This document shows positions 34,244-42,296 of a DNA stretch of 64,000 nt, in pieces; position 1 is the first letter of the stretch; the number at the start of each line of letters is the position of its first letter. The stretch lies in NCBI RefSeq assembly GCF_019798055.1, contig NZ_JAHOPH010000021.1, positions 1 to 64,000 on the forward strand, given 5' to 3'. Under the pieces are notes generated by a model that saw only the letters and a list, made by a program, of their open reading frames with translations, ran no database searches and was not told the origin of the DNA. The DNA comes from Salsipaludibacter albus (GTDB lineage Bacteria; Actinomycetota; Nitriliruptoria; Nitriliruptorales; Nitriliruptoraceae). Made by a program: the position numbers and the translations under genes.

Positions 34244-35638
34244 TCAGGGGCTCGGGCCGTGCTGGTCCGGTCGGGGCTGGGTCGTGGTCGGGCGTGTGGC
34301 GAGGTGCGGGGGCCGAGGTTGGGAGATCGCGTAGCCGGAGCGGGACTGGGTCCACGTGCGGGTGCCGTCGGCGTGGCGGGTCAGCCGCCAGTGACCGTCG
34401 GTCTTGTCGGTGTGCCATCGGCGCGACAGCAGGCCCAGGTTGGGTGCGTCGGTCGGGCCGCCGGACTCCCAGGCGCGCACGTGGTCGACGTCGCAGAACG
34501 CCGCCGGGGTGGTCGAGCAGGGTGCGGTGTCGTGCAGGTCACGCGCGACGATCGCGTCCCGCAGCCATCCTCGGGCGTGGCGTTGGCGACGGCCGTACCC
34601 GACGACCTCGCCGCAGTCGTCGAACAGGAACACGCTCGCGTCCGCCCCGGCGACGTCCAGCCACCGCCGGGCGGTGGCCGAGGTGACCGAGATGCGGCCC
34701 CCGAGCCGGTTGAGCACCCAGGCAGGCGCAGTGCCCTCCAGCAGGGCCTGGACGGTGCAGGTGATCGAGACCGAGGGGCGGCCCGACGACCGGGTGCCGT
34801 CGGCCATCGGGGCGAGGGTGTCGTGGTCGCAGCCGGTGACCAGTTCGAAGAGTGCCTTCGCTCGACGCGAAGCAGTACGGCCCCGCACCTGCCACGCCCT
34901 GCGGTGCGCCTCCGTGGGCGCCGTGTCGTCGGCATCCTCCGGCAGGTCGTCCGTGTCGGGCTCGGCCTGGAACGGATGCCGATGATCCGCGGCGTTGTCG
35001 ATCGCCTGGACGAACAGCGGGAAGTGGTCCGCGTCCCACTCCGAGAACGACGTGCCGGACCCGTCCAGTCGCGGGGTCAGGCAGGTGCGGTTGACCTCGA
35101 CCGACTGCGCCTCGCGATCCTGTTGGTGCCGGGCGACCAGGTGGTCGACCAGCCAGTCGACCTCGTGCACCACCGCATCGGCCTCGTGGTCGCGGTAGTC
35201 GTGGGCGATCCGACCCACCAGGGCATCGACCTGGTCGCGGTCGGCCACGGGCACGCGACGGACCGCGGTGACGATGGCCTTGACGTGGCTGAAGGAGATC
35301 CAGTCCTCTCGGAAGGCCTGGCGGACGGACGGCATCGCGACGAGGGTGGTGGCGACCCGCAACAGCGTGGTGCGCTCGAAGCGGACCATGCGTGCCGACT
35401 GCGACAGCACCAGTTCCACCGCCACCCCCAGCGCCTCGTCGGTGGCCCCGGACTCGACGACCCGGACCAACGACTCCACCACCTGCACGGCCATCCGGTC
35501 CCACGCGTGCACGGCGTCCAACAGTCGGCCCACCGACGCCTCCGCCGGCGACCCGGCCCAGTCCAGCTCGGGGACGGCCGCGGGTACCGGGGCACTGCCG
35601 GCCAGGTCGGCGACGGGGCGGAGCGGCTTCGACGTCAT
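34244..35638 (-). CDS. DUF222/HNH endonuclease-domain protein (13E12-like)
   Basis: The 464-residue product has an N-terminal DUF222 region, typical of the mycobacterial 13E12 repeat family, and a C-terminal HNH motif. The HNH part reads CDVDHVRAWESGGPTDAPN followed by LLSRRWHTDKTDG, with the His and Asn residues expected for metal binding and catalysis. A 60-residue acidic linker sits between. These proteins are numerous in actinobacteria, and whether they cut DNA in the cell is uncertain. Some copies behave like mobile elements, but no terminal repeats or transposase are visible here. A minus-strand TACGGT ends 6 nt before the ATG, pointing to a leaderless transcript. Confidence 0.88.
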   Translation of the reverse strand: MTSKPLRPVADLAGSAPVPAAVPELDWAGSPAEASVGRLLDAVHAWDRMAVQVVESLVRVVESGATDEALGVAVELVLSQSARMVRFERTTLLRVATTLVAMPSVRQAFREDWISFSHVKAIVTAVRRVPVADRDQVDALVGRIAHDYRDHEADAVVHEVDWLVDHLVARHQQDREAQSVEVNRTCLTPRLDGSGTSFSEWDADHFPLFVQAIDNAADHRHPFQAEPDTDDLPEDADDTAPTEAHRRAWQVRGRTASRRAKALFELVTGCDHDTLAPMADGTRSSGRPSVSITCTVQALLEGTAPAWVLNRLGGRISVTSATARRWLDVAGADASVFLFDDCGEVVGYGRRQRHARGWLRDAIVARDLHDTAPCSTTPAAFCDVDHVRAWESGGPTDAPNLGLLSRRWHTDKTDGHWRLTRHADGTRTWTQSRSGYAISQPRPPHLATRPTTTQPRPDQHGPSP

Positions 35639-35644
35639 GGTGGA

Positions 35645-35650
35645 ACCGTA
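35645..35650 (-). promoter_or_regulatory. -10 hexamer TACGGT on the minus strand, leaderless start
   Basis: On the minus strand TACGGT is followed by 6 nt and then the ATG of the DUF222/HNH gene. A GGGAGG further upstream is 15 nt from the ATG and would lie before the -10, so it cannot serve as ribosome binding site if this promoter is used. Confidence 0.4.
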
Positions 35651-35830
35651 CGACCTCCCTGCGACACTCCAATGCCTTCCGTGCAGTTCCACGTGCGTTC
35701 GGCGCGCGCTCGACGTCCTCGATGTCGGAGGCGCGCGGGTTCGCGCCGGGCGGGCCGGGGCCCGTCATCGACCCGGCGGTGCGGGCATGCTGTCCCCGGA
35801 CCCCCCGTTCGCCGAACGACAGGCCGAACC

Positions 35831-36331
35831 GTGCACGTGCGTGCTGCCACTGCCGAGGACCTGCCCGCGATCGTCGAACTCCTCGCTGACGACGAGCTCG
35901 GCCGGACCCGCGAGGACCCCGACGACCTCGGGACGTACCGGGCAGCGTTCGCCGCCATCGACCAGGACCCCAACCAGGAGCTGGTCGTGCTCGACGACGA
36001 CGGCCGGCCCATCGGCACGCTCCAGCTCAGCCTGGTCCCGTCCCTGACCCACCGTGGCAGTTGGCGCGGCCAGGTCGAGGGTGTCCGGGTCGCCGCGGAC
36101 CGCCGAGGCGAGGGCTTGGGCGCCGTCCTGCTCCGCTGGGCCATCGACCGGGCCGCCACCCGTGGCTGTCGCATGGTCCAGCTCACCACCGACCGCCGCC
36201 GTCCCGACGCACATCGGTTCTACGAGTCGCTGGGTTTCACCGCCACGCACCTGGGCATGAAGCTTGCGCTGGACGGCGAACCCCGACCCGGCCACGGGCC
36301 CGTGCCGGGTCAGGCGACCTCGGAGAAGTAG
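35831..36331 (+). CDS. GNAT family N-acetyltransferase
   Basis: The 166-residue product is a single GNAT domain. The first strand is VRAATAEDLPAIVELLADDELG. The acetyl-CoA loop follows the pattern RxxGxG in VAADRRGEGLGAVLLRWAI, and the final motif is AHRFYESLGFTATHLGMKL. Length and motifs match small-molecule acetyltransferases whose acceptors are usually unknown. The start is GTG 35831 after ACAGG. Its 3' end overlaps the convergent small gene on the minus strand by 22 bp. Confidence 0.83.
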   Translation: MHVRAATAEDLPAIVELLADDELGRTREDPDDLGTYRAAFAAIDQDPNQELVVLDDDGRPIGTLQLSLVPSLTHRGSWRGQVEGVRVAADRRGEGLGAVLLRWAIDRAATRGCRMVQLTTDRRRPDAHRFYESLGFTATHLGMKLALDGEPRPGHGPVPGQATSEK

Positions 36332-36612
36332 CGCCGGATCCCGGCGGCGGCGTGGATCATGGTGGCGAGCTCGTCCAGGCGCGCGAACTCCGGCCGGTCC
36401 GGGACGGCCTGGGCGTCCGCGAGGTCGGCGAACCAGCCCTCGATGACCAGGACGTGGTCGGGCTCCGGGAACCCCGGCTCCGCCAGCGGCCGCGCGACCT
36501 CGACCCGCTCCGCGACGTCCAGGCCACGCACGAGCGCGACGTACTCGTCCAGGGGGAGCCCGGCGACGTCGCCGTTCGCGGGGCACTCGATGACTTCGGT
36601 GACCTTGTACAT
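36310..36612 (-). CDS. Small conserved-looking protein, function unknown
   Basis: The 100-residue product begins MYKVTEVIECP. It is mixed alpha/beta with an acidic middle and an RRYFSEVA end, and resembles small dimeric ferredoxin-like-fold proteins in size and strand pattern. I do not recognise the family. The ATG follows GGGAGGACAGC, a good ribosome binding site, which supports it being real. It overlaps the end of the acetyltransferase gene tail to tail. Confidence 0.6.
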   Translation of the reverse strand: MYKVTEVIECPANGDVAGLPLDEYVALVRGLDVAERVEVARPLAEPGFPEPDHVLVIEGWFADLADAQAVPDRPEFARLDELATMIHAAAGIRRYFSEVA

Positions 36613-36664
36613 GCTGTCCTCCCGGGCCCCAGCCCGGTGTCTCCGGACTCGTGGCTAGGACGAT

Positions 36665-36670
36665 TAGGGT
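36665..36670 (+). promoter_or_regulatory. Possible -10 hexamer TAGGGT for the SARP gene
   Basis: TAGGGT lies 47 nt before the preferred GTG at 36718. An in-frame GTG at 36676 begins only 6 nt after it and could be a leaderless start adding 14 residues. Confidence 0.33.
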
Positions 36671-36717
36671 GGTGAGTGGGGGTTGCGAGGCGGTCGCGAT
36701 CCGCTGGAGGGAGCGTG

Positions 36718-39702
36718 GTGGACGGGGGCCTGCAGCCAGGCGTCGCGGTCAACTTCCTCGGGCCGCTGGAGGTCGTCGTGGGGGGCCGGCAACGCGACGT
36801 CGCGGGACGACGCGAGCGCCACCTGCTGGCCCTGCTGGCCTCCGAGGCCGGTCGACCGGTCGGCGTGGGGCGGATCATCGACCTGCTGTGGGGCACCGCG
36901 CCGCCCCGCACGGTCGACAAGTCCCTCCAGACCCACGTCTCCCGGGTGCGCACGATGCTCGACCTGGACCTCGACGTCCTGGCCCGGCGAGGCCGTACCT
37001 ACGTCCTCGACCTGCCCGCAGAGGCGGTGGACGGACTGGCCTTCCGGACCGAGCTGGCCAGCGGGACCGACGCCCTCGCCGCGGGCGACGCCGCGGCGGC
37101 CGCGGACGTGCTGGGACGCGCGCTTGCCCGCTGGCGCGCCGACGAGCCGGCCGGGCTCGGCGACACCGACGCGGCCGCGGCCTGGCGACGTCGATGGGTC
37201 GAGGCCCGCCTCCAGGCGGTCGAGGCGTGGGCACGCGCCCGGGTCACGACCGGACGACTCGACGGCCTGGCCGGCGAGCTCGAGGCCGTGCTGGCGAGGC
37301 ATCCTGACCGGGACGGGTTGTGGCTGGCCCTGATGGCCACCCACGACGCCGCAGGCGAGCGCACCGTCGCGATCGAGGCCTACCACCGGGCGCGGCGACA
37401 CCACGCGGACGAGCTCGGCCTCGATCCCTCCCCCGCGCTGGAGGACGCCTACGAGCGGCTCCTGTCCCGCGACCCGCCGGGCGCCGCCGCTCCACGGGCA
37501 CCCGCCGGCGCCGGTGTCGGAGACCGGCCCGGACCGGCCGCCCGGGTGGCACGACCGGAGCTCGACCGGCTCGCCGACCGCGTGCCCTCACCACCGGCCC
37601 TGGCCGCGCTCGTCGGTCGGGACGCCGACGCCGCGACGGTCACCGCGGCACTGGTCGACGGGCGGCTGGTCACGATCACGGGGACCGGTGGGGTCGGCAA
37701 GACGGCCCTCGCGGCGGTGGTGGCCGGCAACGGCCCCGGCCCGGTGGCATGGGCGGACCTGGTGGTGCGCCCGGTCGACTCGTCGATCGCCAGGGCGGTG
37801 CTGACGGCCATCGGTGGCAGGTCCGGCCCGGAGGACGATCCCCTCACCACCGCCCAACGACTGGTTGGCGCGACTGACCTGCTGCTGGTGCTGGACAACT
37901 GCGAGCACGTGCTCGACGACGCCCGCGCGACCGTGGCACGACTCGTGCGCCACTGCCCGCGGCTGCGGGTGCTGGCGACGTCCCGGCAGCCCCTGGGGTT
38001 GGCCGGCGAGCACGTCGTCGCCCTGGCGCCCCTGGCGTCGGGCGCCCACGGGCCGGCCGCGTCACTGCTGCAGCGAGCCGTGGCCCGGCGAGGCGGCACG
38101 CTCGACGACGTGGACCCGGAGCGGGTCGCGGTCCTGTGCGAGCGCCTCGACGGACTGCCGTTGGCCCTGGAACTGGCCGCGCCGCTGGTGGAACGACTCG
38201 GGGTCGAGGCCGTCACGAGCGGGCTGGACGACCGGTTCGGGCTGCTGGACGTGGCGTGGGACGCCACCGGCCGGCGACGTGACCTCGCCGGGACGGTCGC
38301 CTGGTCCGAGGCGCTGCTCTCGCCGCGGCTGCGCACGCTGCTGCGCCGGCTGGGGGTCTTCACCGGCCCCTTCGACGCCGACATGGTCGTGCAGGTGTGC
38401 GCCGAGCCGGACACGACGCCGGCCGAGACCGAACGCGACGTGTCCGCCCTGGCCGACCGTGGCCTGGTCGAGTCCCTCGGCGGCACGCCATCCCGGTTCC
38501 GCCAGCTGGAGACCGTCCGCGCCCACGCGCGTCGGGCCCTCGGCGGTCGCGGACTGGCGCGGATGCGGGCCCGACACGCGACGTGGGTGGCCGGCCTGGC
38601 CGACCGCGTCGCCGCCGACTACCTGTCGGCGGCGGAGCCGGCGATGGCGATGCTCGTCGACGACACCCTCGACGAGATCCTGGCGGCCCACGACTGGGCC
38701 ATGGATGGCGGCGACGCGGACGTCGCCCTGCGGATCGCGGCGGGCGTCGCCCAGCCGATGTGGTGGGGGGTCCGCGGTGACCTGGCTGCCGTCGTCGAGG
38801 GGACGCTCGAGACGTTCGGCGGGCAGCCACATCCCCTGGCCAGCGAGGTCTGGGCACACGGCGCCCTGTGGCGGCTACACCTGGACGACCGTGCCGCCGC
38901 GATCGCCGCACTGGCACACGCCGTCGTGGCGGCCGAGGCCGTCGGCCAGCCACTGCCCGTGACGTGGTGGCGGTGTGACGTCGAGCTGCGAGGACGCGCC
39001 TACGACCTCGCTGGGGCACGTGACGCGCTCGAGCGCGCGCGCGACACGGGTCTCGACGCGGTCGGCCTGGGCCTGGTCGAGGCCGGGATCGTCCCGTTCG
39101 AGGCGTACCGGGGGGAACTGGCCCGGGCGGCGACGCGCTCGCGGCGCCTGCACCGGATGGCGTCGGACCTGGGCAGCCCGGGACTGCTCGCCTGGGCGGA
39201 GGCCGGCCTGTCCGCCACCCCGGGACTGTCACCCGACGAGTCCCTCGCGACCCTCCGGTCCGCGGTCGAGCACGCCCGGGCGGCACGCAACTGGCTGGCC
39301 GAGAGCATCATCCTGATGCTGATCGCGGCGCAGGCCGGGCGGGTCGGGGACGACGTGGCGGCGGCGCGGGGGTTGGCCGCGCTGCTGGGACAGTGGGGGC
39401 GTCGCGGGTCGTGGCGGTACGAGTGGAACACCGTGCGCGAGGCGATGGTGGTCATGGCCCGGCACGACCGCCACGAGGAACTGCTCGTCCTGCTGGCGGC
39501 CGGCGAGGTCTCGGACGCGGCCCCGGGGCTGCTCGGTGAGCAGCGCCGCCAACTGGTCGACGCCGGCGACGAGGCCGCCCGGGTACTGGGCCCCGAGCCC
39601 ACCGCGCGAGCCCGCGAACGCGGCCGCGGGCTCGGGGACGCGGACGCGGCCTGGCTGGCCCGGGAGGTGCTGCTCGACCTCGTGGACACCACGTTCCCCT
39701 GA
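36718..39702 (+). CDS. SARP/AfsR-like regulator with BTAD and NB-ARC ATPase domains
   Basis: The 994-residue product has an N-terminal OmpR-type DNA-binding domain (VNFLGPLEV to about residue 90), a BTAD tetratricopeptide domain (about 95-255, ending HADELGLDPSPALEDAYERLL), and an NTPase domain with P-loop TGTGGVGKTA near 320-329. The ATPase shows LLVLDNCEHVLDDA and LATSRQPLGLAGE. A long helical repeat region follows to the end. Such proteins control secondary metabolism or stress genes and may sense nucleotides. No biosynthetic cluster lies nearby, so the target is unknown. GTG 36718 follows GGAGG at 7 nt; GTG 36715 and a leaderless GTG 36676 are alternatives. Confidence 0.87.
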   Translation: MDGGLQPGVAVNFLGPLEVVVGGRQRDVAGRRERHLLALLASEAGRPVGVGRIIDLLWGTAPPRTVDKSLQTHVSRVRTMLDLDLDVLARRGRTYVLDLPAEAVDGLAFRTELASGTDALAAGDAAAAADVLGRALARWRADEPAGLGDTDAAAAWRRRWVEARLQAVEAWARARVTTGRLDGLAGELEAVLARHPDRDGLWLALMATHDAAGERTVAIEAYHRARRHHADELGLDPSPALEDAYERLLSRDPPGAAAPRAPAGAGVGDRPGPAARVARPELDRLADRVPSPPALAALVGRDADAATVTAALVDGRLVTITGTGGVGKTALAAVVAGNGPGPVAWADLVVRPVDSSIARAVLTAIGGRSGPEDDPLTTAQRLVGATDLLLVLDNCEHVLDDARATVARLVRHCPRLRVLATSRQPLGLAGEHVVALAPLASGAHGPAASLLQRAVARRGGTLDDVDPERVAVLCERLDGLPLALELAAPLVERLGVEAVTSGLDDRFGLLDVAWDATGRRRDLAGTVAWSEALLSPRLRTLLRRLGVFTGPFDADMVVQVCAEPDTTPAETERDVSALADRGLVESLGGTPSRFRQLETVRAHARRALGGRGLARMRARHATWVAGLADRVAADYLSAAEPAMAMLVDDTLDEILAAHDWAMDGGDADVALRIAAGVAQPMWWGVRGDLAAVVEGTLETFGGQPHPLASEVWAHGALWRLHLDDRAAAIAALAHAVVAAEAVGQPLPVTWWRCDVELRGRAYDLAGARDALERARDTGLDAVGLGLVEAGIVPFEAYRGELARAATRSRRLHRMASDLGSPGLLAWAEAGLSATPGLSPDESLATLRSAVEHARAARNWLAESIILMLIAAQAGRVGDDVAAARGLAALLGQWGRRGSWRYEWNTVREAMVVMARHDRHEELLVLLAAGEVSDAAPGLLGEQRRQLVDAGDEAARVLGPEPTARARERGRGLGDADAAWLAREVLLDLVDTTFP

Positions 39703-39775
39703 ACCGCGACCGATTCGCAACCGGTCCGCGACCACCGGCGACGACGGTGGTGGCACTCGCGGAGACGGAGCGGCC

Positions 39776-40000
39776 ATGCCGACGACCACCACCCACCACC
39801 CGACGTCAGAGCGGCTGCCACGCACGACCACGCACCGGCGCGACCGCCGGCGACGGCGGCGGTCGACCCCGGCCGAGCGGGCCGCCCGGGCCGAGCAGGT
39901 GATGGCCGACGTGCGCCGGGCCGCGGGGCCGTGGGCCTTCTTCTGGTTGCCGGCATCGGCGTGGACCCGCCACGTGCCCCGGCCGCCCGAGCGCGGCTGA
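39776..40000 (+). CDS. Small basic protein, function unknown
   Basis: A 74-residue frame with many Arg and Thr residues: a disordered basic first half, a short helix (ERAARAEQVMADVRR), and an aromatic AFFWLPASAW stretch. ATG 39776 follows GGAG at a workable distance. It lies between the SARP gene and the PrmC-like gene on the same strand. I do not recognise it, and it could be a chance frame. Confidence 0.4.
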   Translation: MPTTTTHHPTSERLPRTTTHRRDRRRRRRSTPAERAARAEQVMADVRRAAGPWAFFWLPASAWTRHVPRPPERG

Positions 40001-40015
40001 CCACCACCACGGGGG

Positions 40016-40021
40016 TAGCGT
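40016..40021 (+). promoter_or_regulatory. -10 hexamer TAGCGT, leaderless start
   Basis: TAGCGT ends exactly 7 nt before the ATG of the PrmC-related gene, which places the transcript start on the ATG. Confidence 0.5.
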
Positions 40022-40028
40022 CGGCGGG

Positions 40029-40862
40029 ATGGACCCGTCGACCGCCCGTTCCGACGACCGACGGGCCGCGATCGCGGCCCGGCTGCGGGCGGCCGGCTGC
40101 GTCTTCGCCGAGCGCGAGGCGGACCTGCTGCTGGAGACGTCCGACACGCCCGCGGAGCTCGAGCGGATGCTGGCCTCCCGGATCGAGGGAAGGCCACTCG
40201 AACAGGTCGTCGGCTGGGCGTCGTTCCTGGGCCTGCGCGTCGGCGTGACCCCCGGCGTGTTCGTGCCACGACGACGCACGGAGCTGCTTGTCCGGGAGGC
40301 CGCCGCGCTGGCACGGCCCGGCGCCGTCGTGGTGGACCTGTGCTGCGGCAGTGGGGCCGTCGGGCTCGCCATCGCCACCGCCGTGCCCGCGATCCGGCTG
40401 TGGGCGGTCGACGTCGACCCCGTCGCGGTGCGGTGTGCCCGCGACAACCTCCCGGCGGACGCCGAGGTCGCCCGGGGCGACCTGCTGCAGGCGCTCCCAC
40501 CCGACCTGCAGGGATGGGTGGACCTGGTCGCCGTGAACGCGCCCTACGTGCCGACCGCGGCGATCGCGCTGCTGCCCCGCGAGGCACGGCTCCACGAACC
40601 CGTGGTGGCGCTGGACGGTGGGTCCGACGGACTGGACGTCCAGCGCCGGGTCCTGGCCGAGGTGGGCGACTGGCTGGCGCCGGGCGGGGCGATCGCGATC
40701 GAGACCAGCCGCGACCAGGTCGGTCGCACCGTCGACCTGGTGCAACGCCGAGGGTTGTGGACGCGGGTGGTGACGTCCGACGAGCTGGAGGCGACGGTCG
40801 TCGTCGGTGAACGGCTCGCAGTCGGGGAATCACCCGGGGCACGTCGATCGGACGCGACGTGA
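40029..40862 (+). CDS. PrmC/HemK-related N5-glutamine methyltransferase paralogue
   Basis: The 277-residue product has an N-terminal helical domain and a Rossmann methyltransferase domain with VVDLCCGSGAVGLA for S-adenosylmethionine and VDVDPVAVRCARDN. PrmC methylates the Gln of the GGQ motif in release factors and uses an NPPY catalytic motif. Here the motif reads NAPYVP. That variant marks the actinobacterial PrmC-related subgroup (TIGR03704 type), whose protein substrate is not known. The canonical prmC is not in the window. The stop overlaps the start of the acetyltransferase gene (GTGA). Confidence 0.85.
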   Translation: MDPSTARSDDRRAAIAARLRAAGCVFAEREADLLLETSDTPAELERMLASRIEGRPLEQVVGWASFLGLRVGVTPGVFVPRRRTELLVREAAALARPGAVVVDLCCGSGAVGLAIATAVPAIRLWAVDVDPVAVRCARDNLPADAEVARGDLLQALPPDLQGWVDLVAVNAPYVPTAAIALLPREARLHEPVVALDGGSDGLDVQRRVLAEVGDWLAPGGAIAIETSRDQVGRTVDLVQRRGLWTRVVTSDELEATVVVGERLAVGESPGARRSDAT

Positions 40863-41413
40863 GTGGCGAGTCGGACGGATCGACGGGCTTCTCGACGCGC
40901 CGCTACCGGGTGCGGCCCCTGACCGGCGACGACCTCGAGGACTTCCACGAGGTGTGGAGCGACCCTGCGGTGATCTGGTGGGGTGCCACGGAGGACCTTG
41001 CCACGTCGCGTCGTCTGCTGGGCGAGTTCCTGGGACGCCGGGTCGCCGGGGTCCCGGACTCCGGATGGTGCGGGATCTGGCGTCGGCGCGACGGCGCGTT
41101 CATGGGCGACGTGGTGCTCCAGCCCGGCGGCTGGGACGCCACGCTGGTCGAGATCGGCTGGCACGTCGCCGTCGCCCACCAGCATCGCGGCTGCGCCACG
41201 GAGGCAGCGGCCGGGATGCTCGCCCACGCCGCGCGCCACGGCGTCGACCGGGTGTGGGCCGCGATCGTGCCCGCCAACACGGCGTCGCAGGCCGTGGCGG
41301 GGCGACTCGGGATGGCGGCCGTCGACGAGGTGGTCCATGCCGGCCGTCCCCACCAATTGTGGGCCGTCGACCTCGCCCCCGGCGACCAGCCGGCGCGACC
41401 GGAAGGGTTGTGA
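40859..41413 (+). CDS. GNAT family N-acetyltransferase (RimJ/RimL-like)
   Basis: The 184-residue product resembles acetyltransferase_3 proteins. It has RYRVRPLTGDDLEDFHEVWSD at the start, IGWHVAVAHQHRGCATEAAAGML around the acetyl-CoA loop, and a C-terminal VPANTASQAVAGRLGM motif. This group includes ribosomal-protein N-terminal acetyltransferases and antibiotic acetyltransferases. The GTG start overlaps the stop of the PrmC-related gene, so a shared role in protein modification is possible. Confidence 0.82.
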   Translation: MSGESDGSTGFSTRRYRVRPLTGDDLEDFHEVWSDPAVIWWGATEDLATSRRLLGEFLGRRVAGVPDSGWCGIWRRRDGAFMGDVVLQPGGWDATLVEIGWHVAVAHQHRGCATEAAAGMLAHAARHGVDRVWAAIVPANTASQAVAGRLGMAAVDEVVHAGRPHQLWAVDLAPGDQPARPEGL

Positions 41414-41432
41414 CGCGTCGTGCACCCTGGCC

Positions 41433-41438
41433 TATGGT
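41433..41438 (+). promoter_or_regulatory. -10 hexamer TATGGT, leaderless start
   Basis: TATGGT ends 6 nt before the ATG of the methyltransferase gene, without a Shine-Dalgarno sequence. The same hexamer occurs in the operator before the corrinoid gene at 23380. Confidence 0.42.
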
Positions 41439-41444
41439 CACCAG

Positions 41445-42257
41445 ATGTCCCCACGTGACACCTACACCCACGGCCACCACGACAGCGTGCTGCGGTCGCA
41501 CCGGAGCCGGACCGTCGCCACGTGCGCCGCCTACCTCCGCGACGAGCTCCGACCCGGCACGTCCGTGCTGGACGTGGGCTGTGGTCCGGGCACCCTCAGC
41601 GTCGACCTCGCTCGCCACGTCGCACCGGGCAGGGTTCTGGCCATCGACGTGGCCGGAGCGCCGCTGGACGAGGCCCGCGACCACGCCGACGCGGCCGGGG
41701 TCGACACCGTCGAGTTCGCCGTCGCGGACGGCTACGACCTCGACCTGGCCGGCGACGCCTTCGACCTGGTCCACGCCCACCAGGTCCTCCAGCACGTGTC
41801 GGACCCGGTCGCCATGCTGCGGGAGCTGTCCCGGGTGACCCGCCCCGGGGGCACCGTCGCGGCCCGTGACGCCGACTACGGCGCCTTCGCCTGGTACCCA
41901 CACGTCCCCGGGCTGGACGCCTGGCGCGACCTGTACACGACGGTCGCCCGGGGCAACGGGGCGGAGCCGGACGCGGGTCGCCACCTCCTCGCCTGGGCCA
42001 ACGCGGCCGGATGCACCGACGTGCGCCCGTCAGCCTCCACGTGGTGCTTCGCGACGCCCGAGGACCGCGCCTGGTGGGGTGGCCTGTGGGCCGAGCGGAG
42101 CGAGTCGTCGGCCTTCGCCACGCAGGCCCTGGACCGCGGCCTGGCGGACCACGACGACCTGGCCGGGATCGCCGACGCGTGGCGACGCTGGGCCAGCGAT
42201 CCCGACGGTTGGTTCGTCGTCCCGCACGGCGAGGTCCGCTGCCACCCCCCGGCCTGA
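41445..42257 (+). CDS. SAM-dependent methyltransferase (UbiE/type 11-like)
   Basis: The 270-residue product has the class I methyltransferase motifs VLDVGCGPGTLSVDLARHV, VLAIDVAGAPLDEAR, and HAHQVLQHVSDPVAMLRELSRVTRPGGTVAARD. Helical C-terminal additions follow. The acceptor could be a quinone, lipid or small metabolite; nothing in the neighbourhood decides it. It starts 31 bp after the acetyltransferase gene from what looks like its own leaderless promoter. Confidence 0.85.
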   Translation: MSPRDTYTHGHHDSVLRSHRSRTVATCAAYLRDELRPGTSVLDVGCGPGTLSVDLARHVAPGRVLAIDVAGAPLDEARDHADAAGVDTVEFAVADGYDLDLAGDAFDLVHAHQVLQHVSDPVAMLRELSRVTRPGGTVAARDADYGAFAWYPHVPGLDAWRDLYTTVARGNGAEPDAGRHLLAWANAAGCTDVRPSASTWCFATPEDRAWWGGLWAERSESSAFATQALDRGLADHDDLAGIADAWRRWASDPDGWFVVPHGEVRCHPPA

Positions 42258-42296
42258 CCGACGACGTCCCACCCGCCGCACGAGCGTGCCGGGACC

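Noticed and set aside
34244-35638. Reading the DUF222/HNH gene as a mobile element
   Set aside because: No terminal inverted repeats, target duplication, transposase or composition shift is visible; the family is usually chromosomal.
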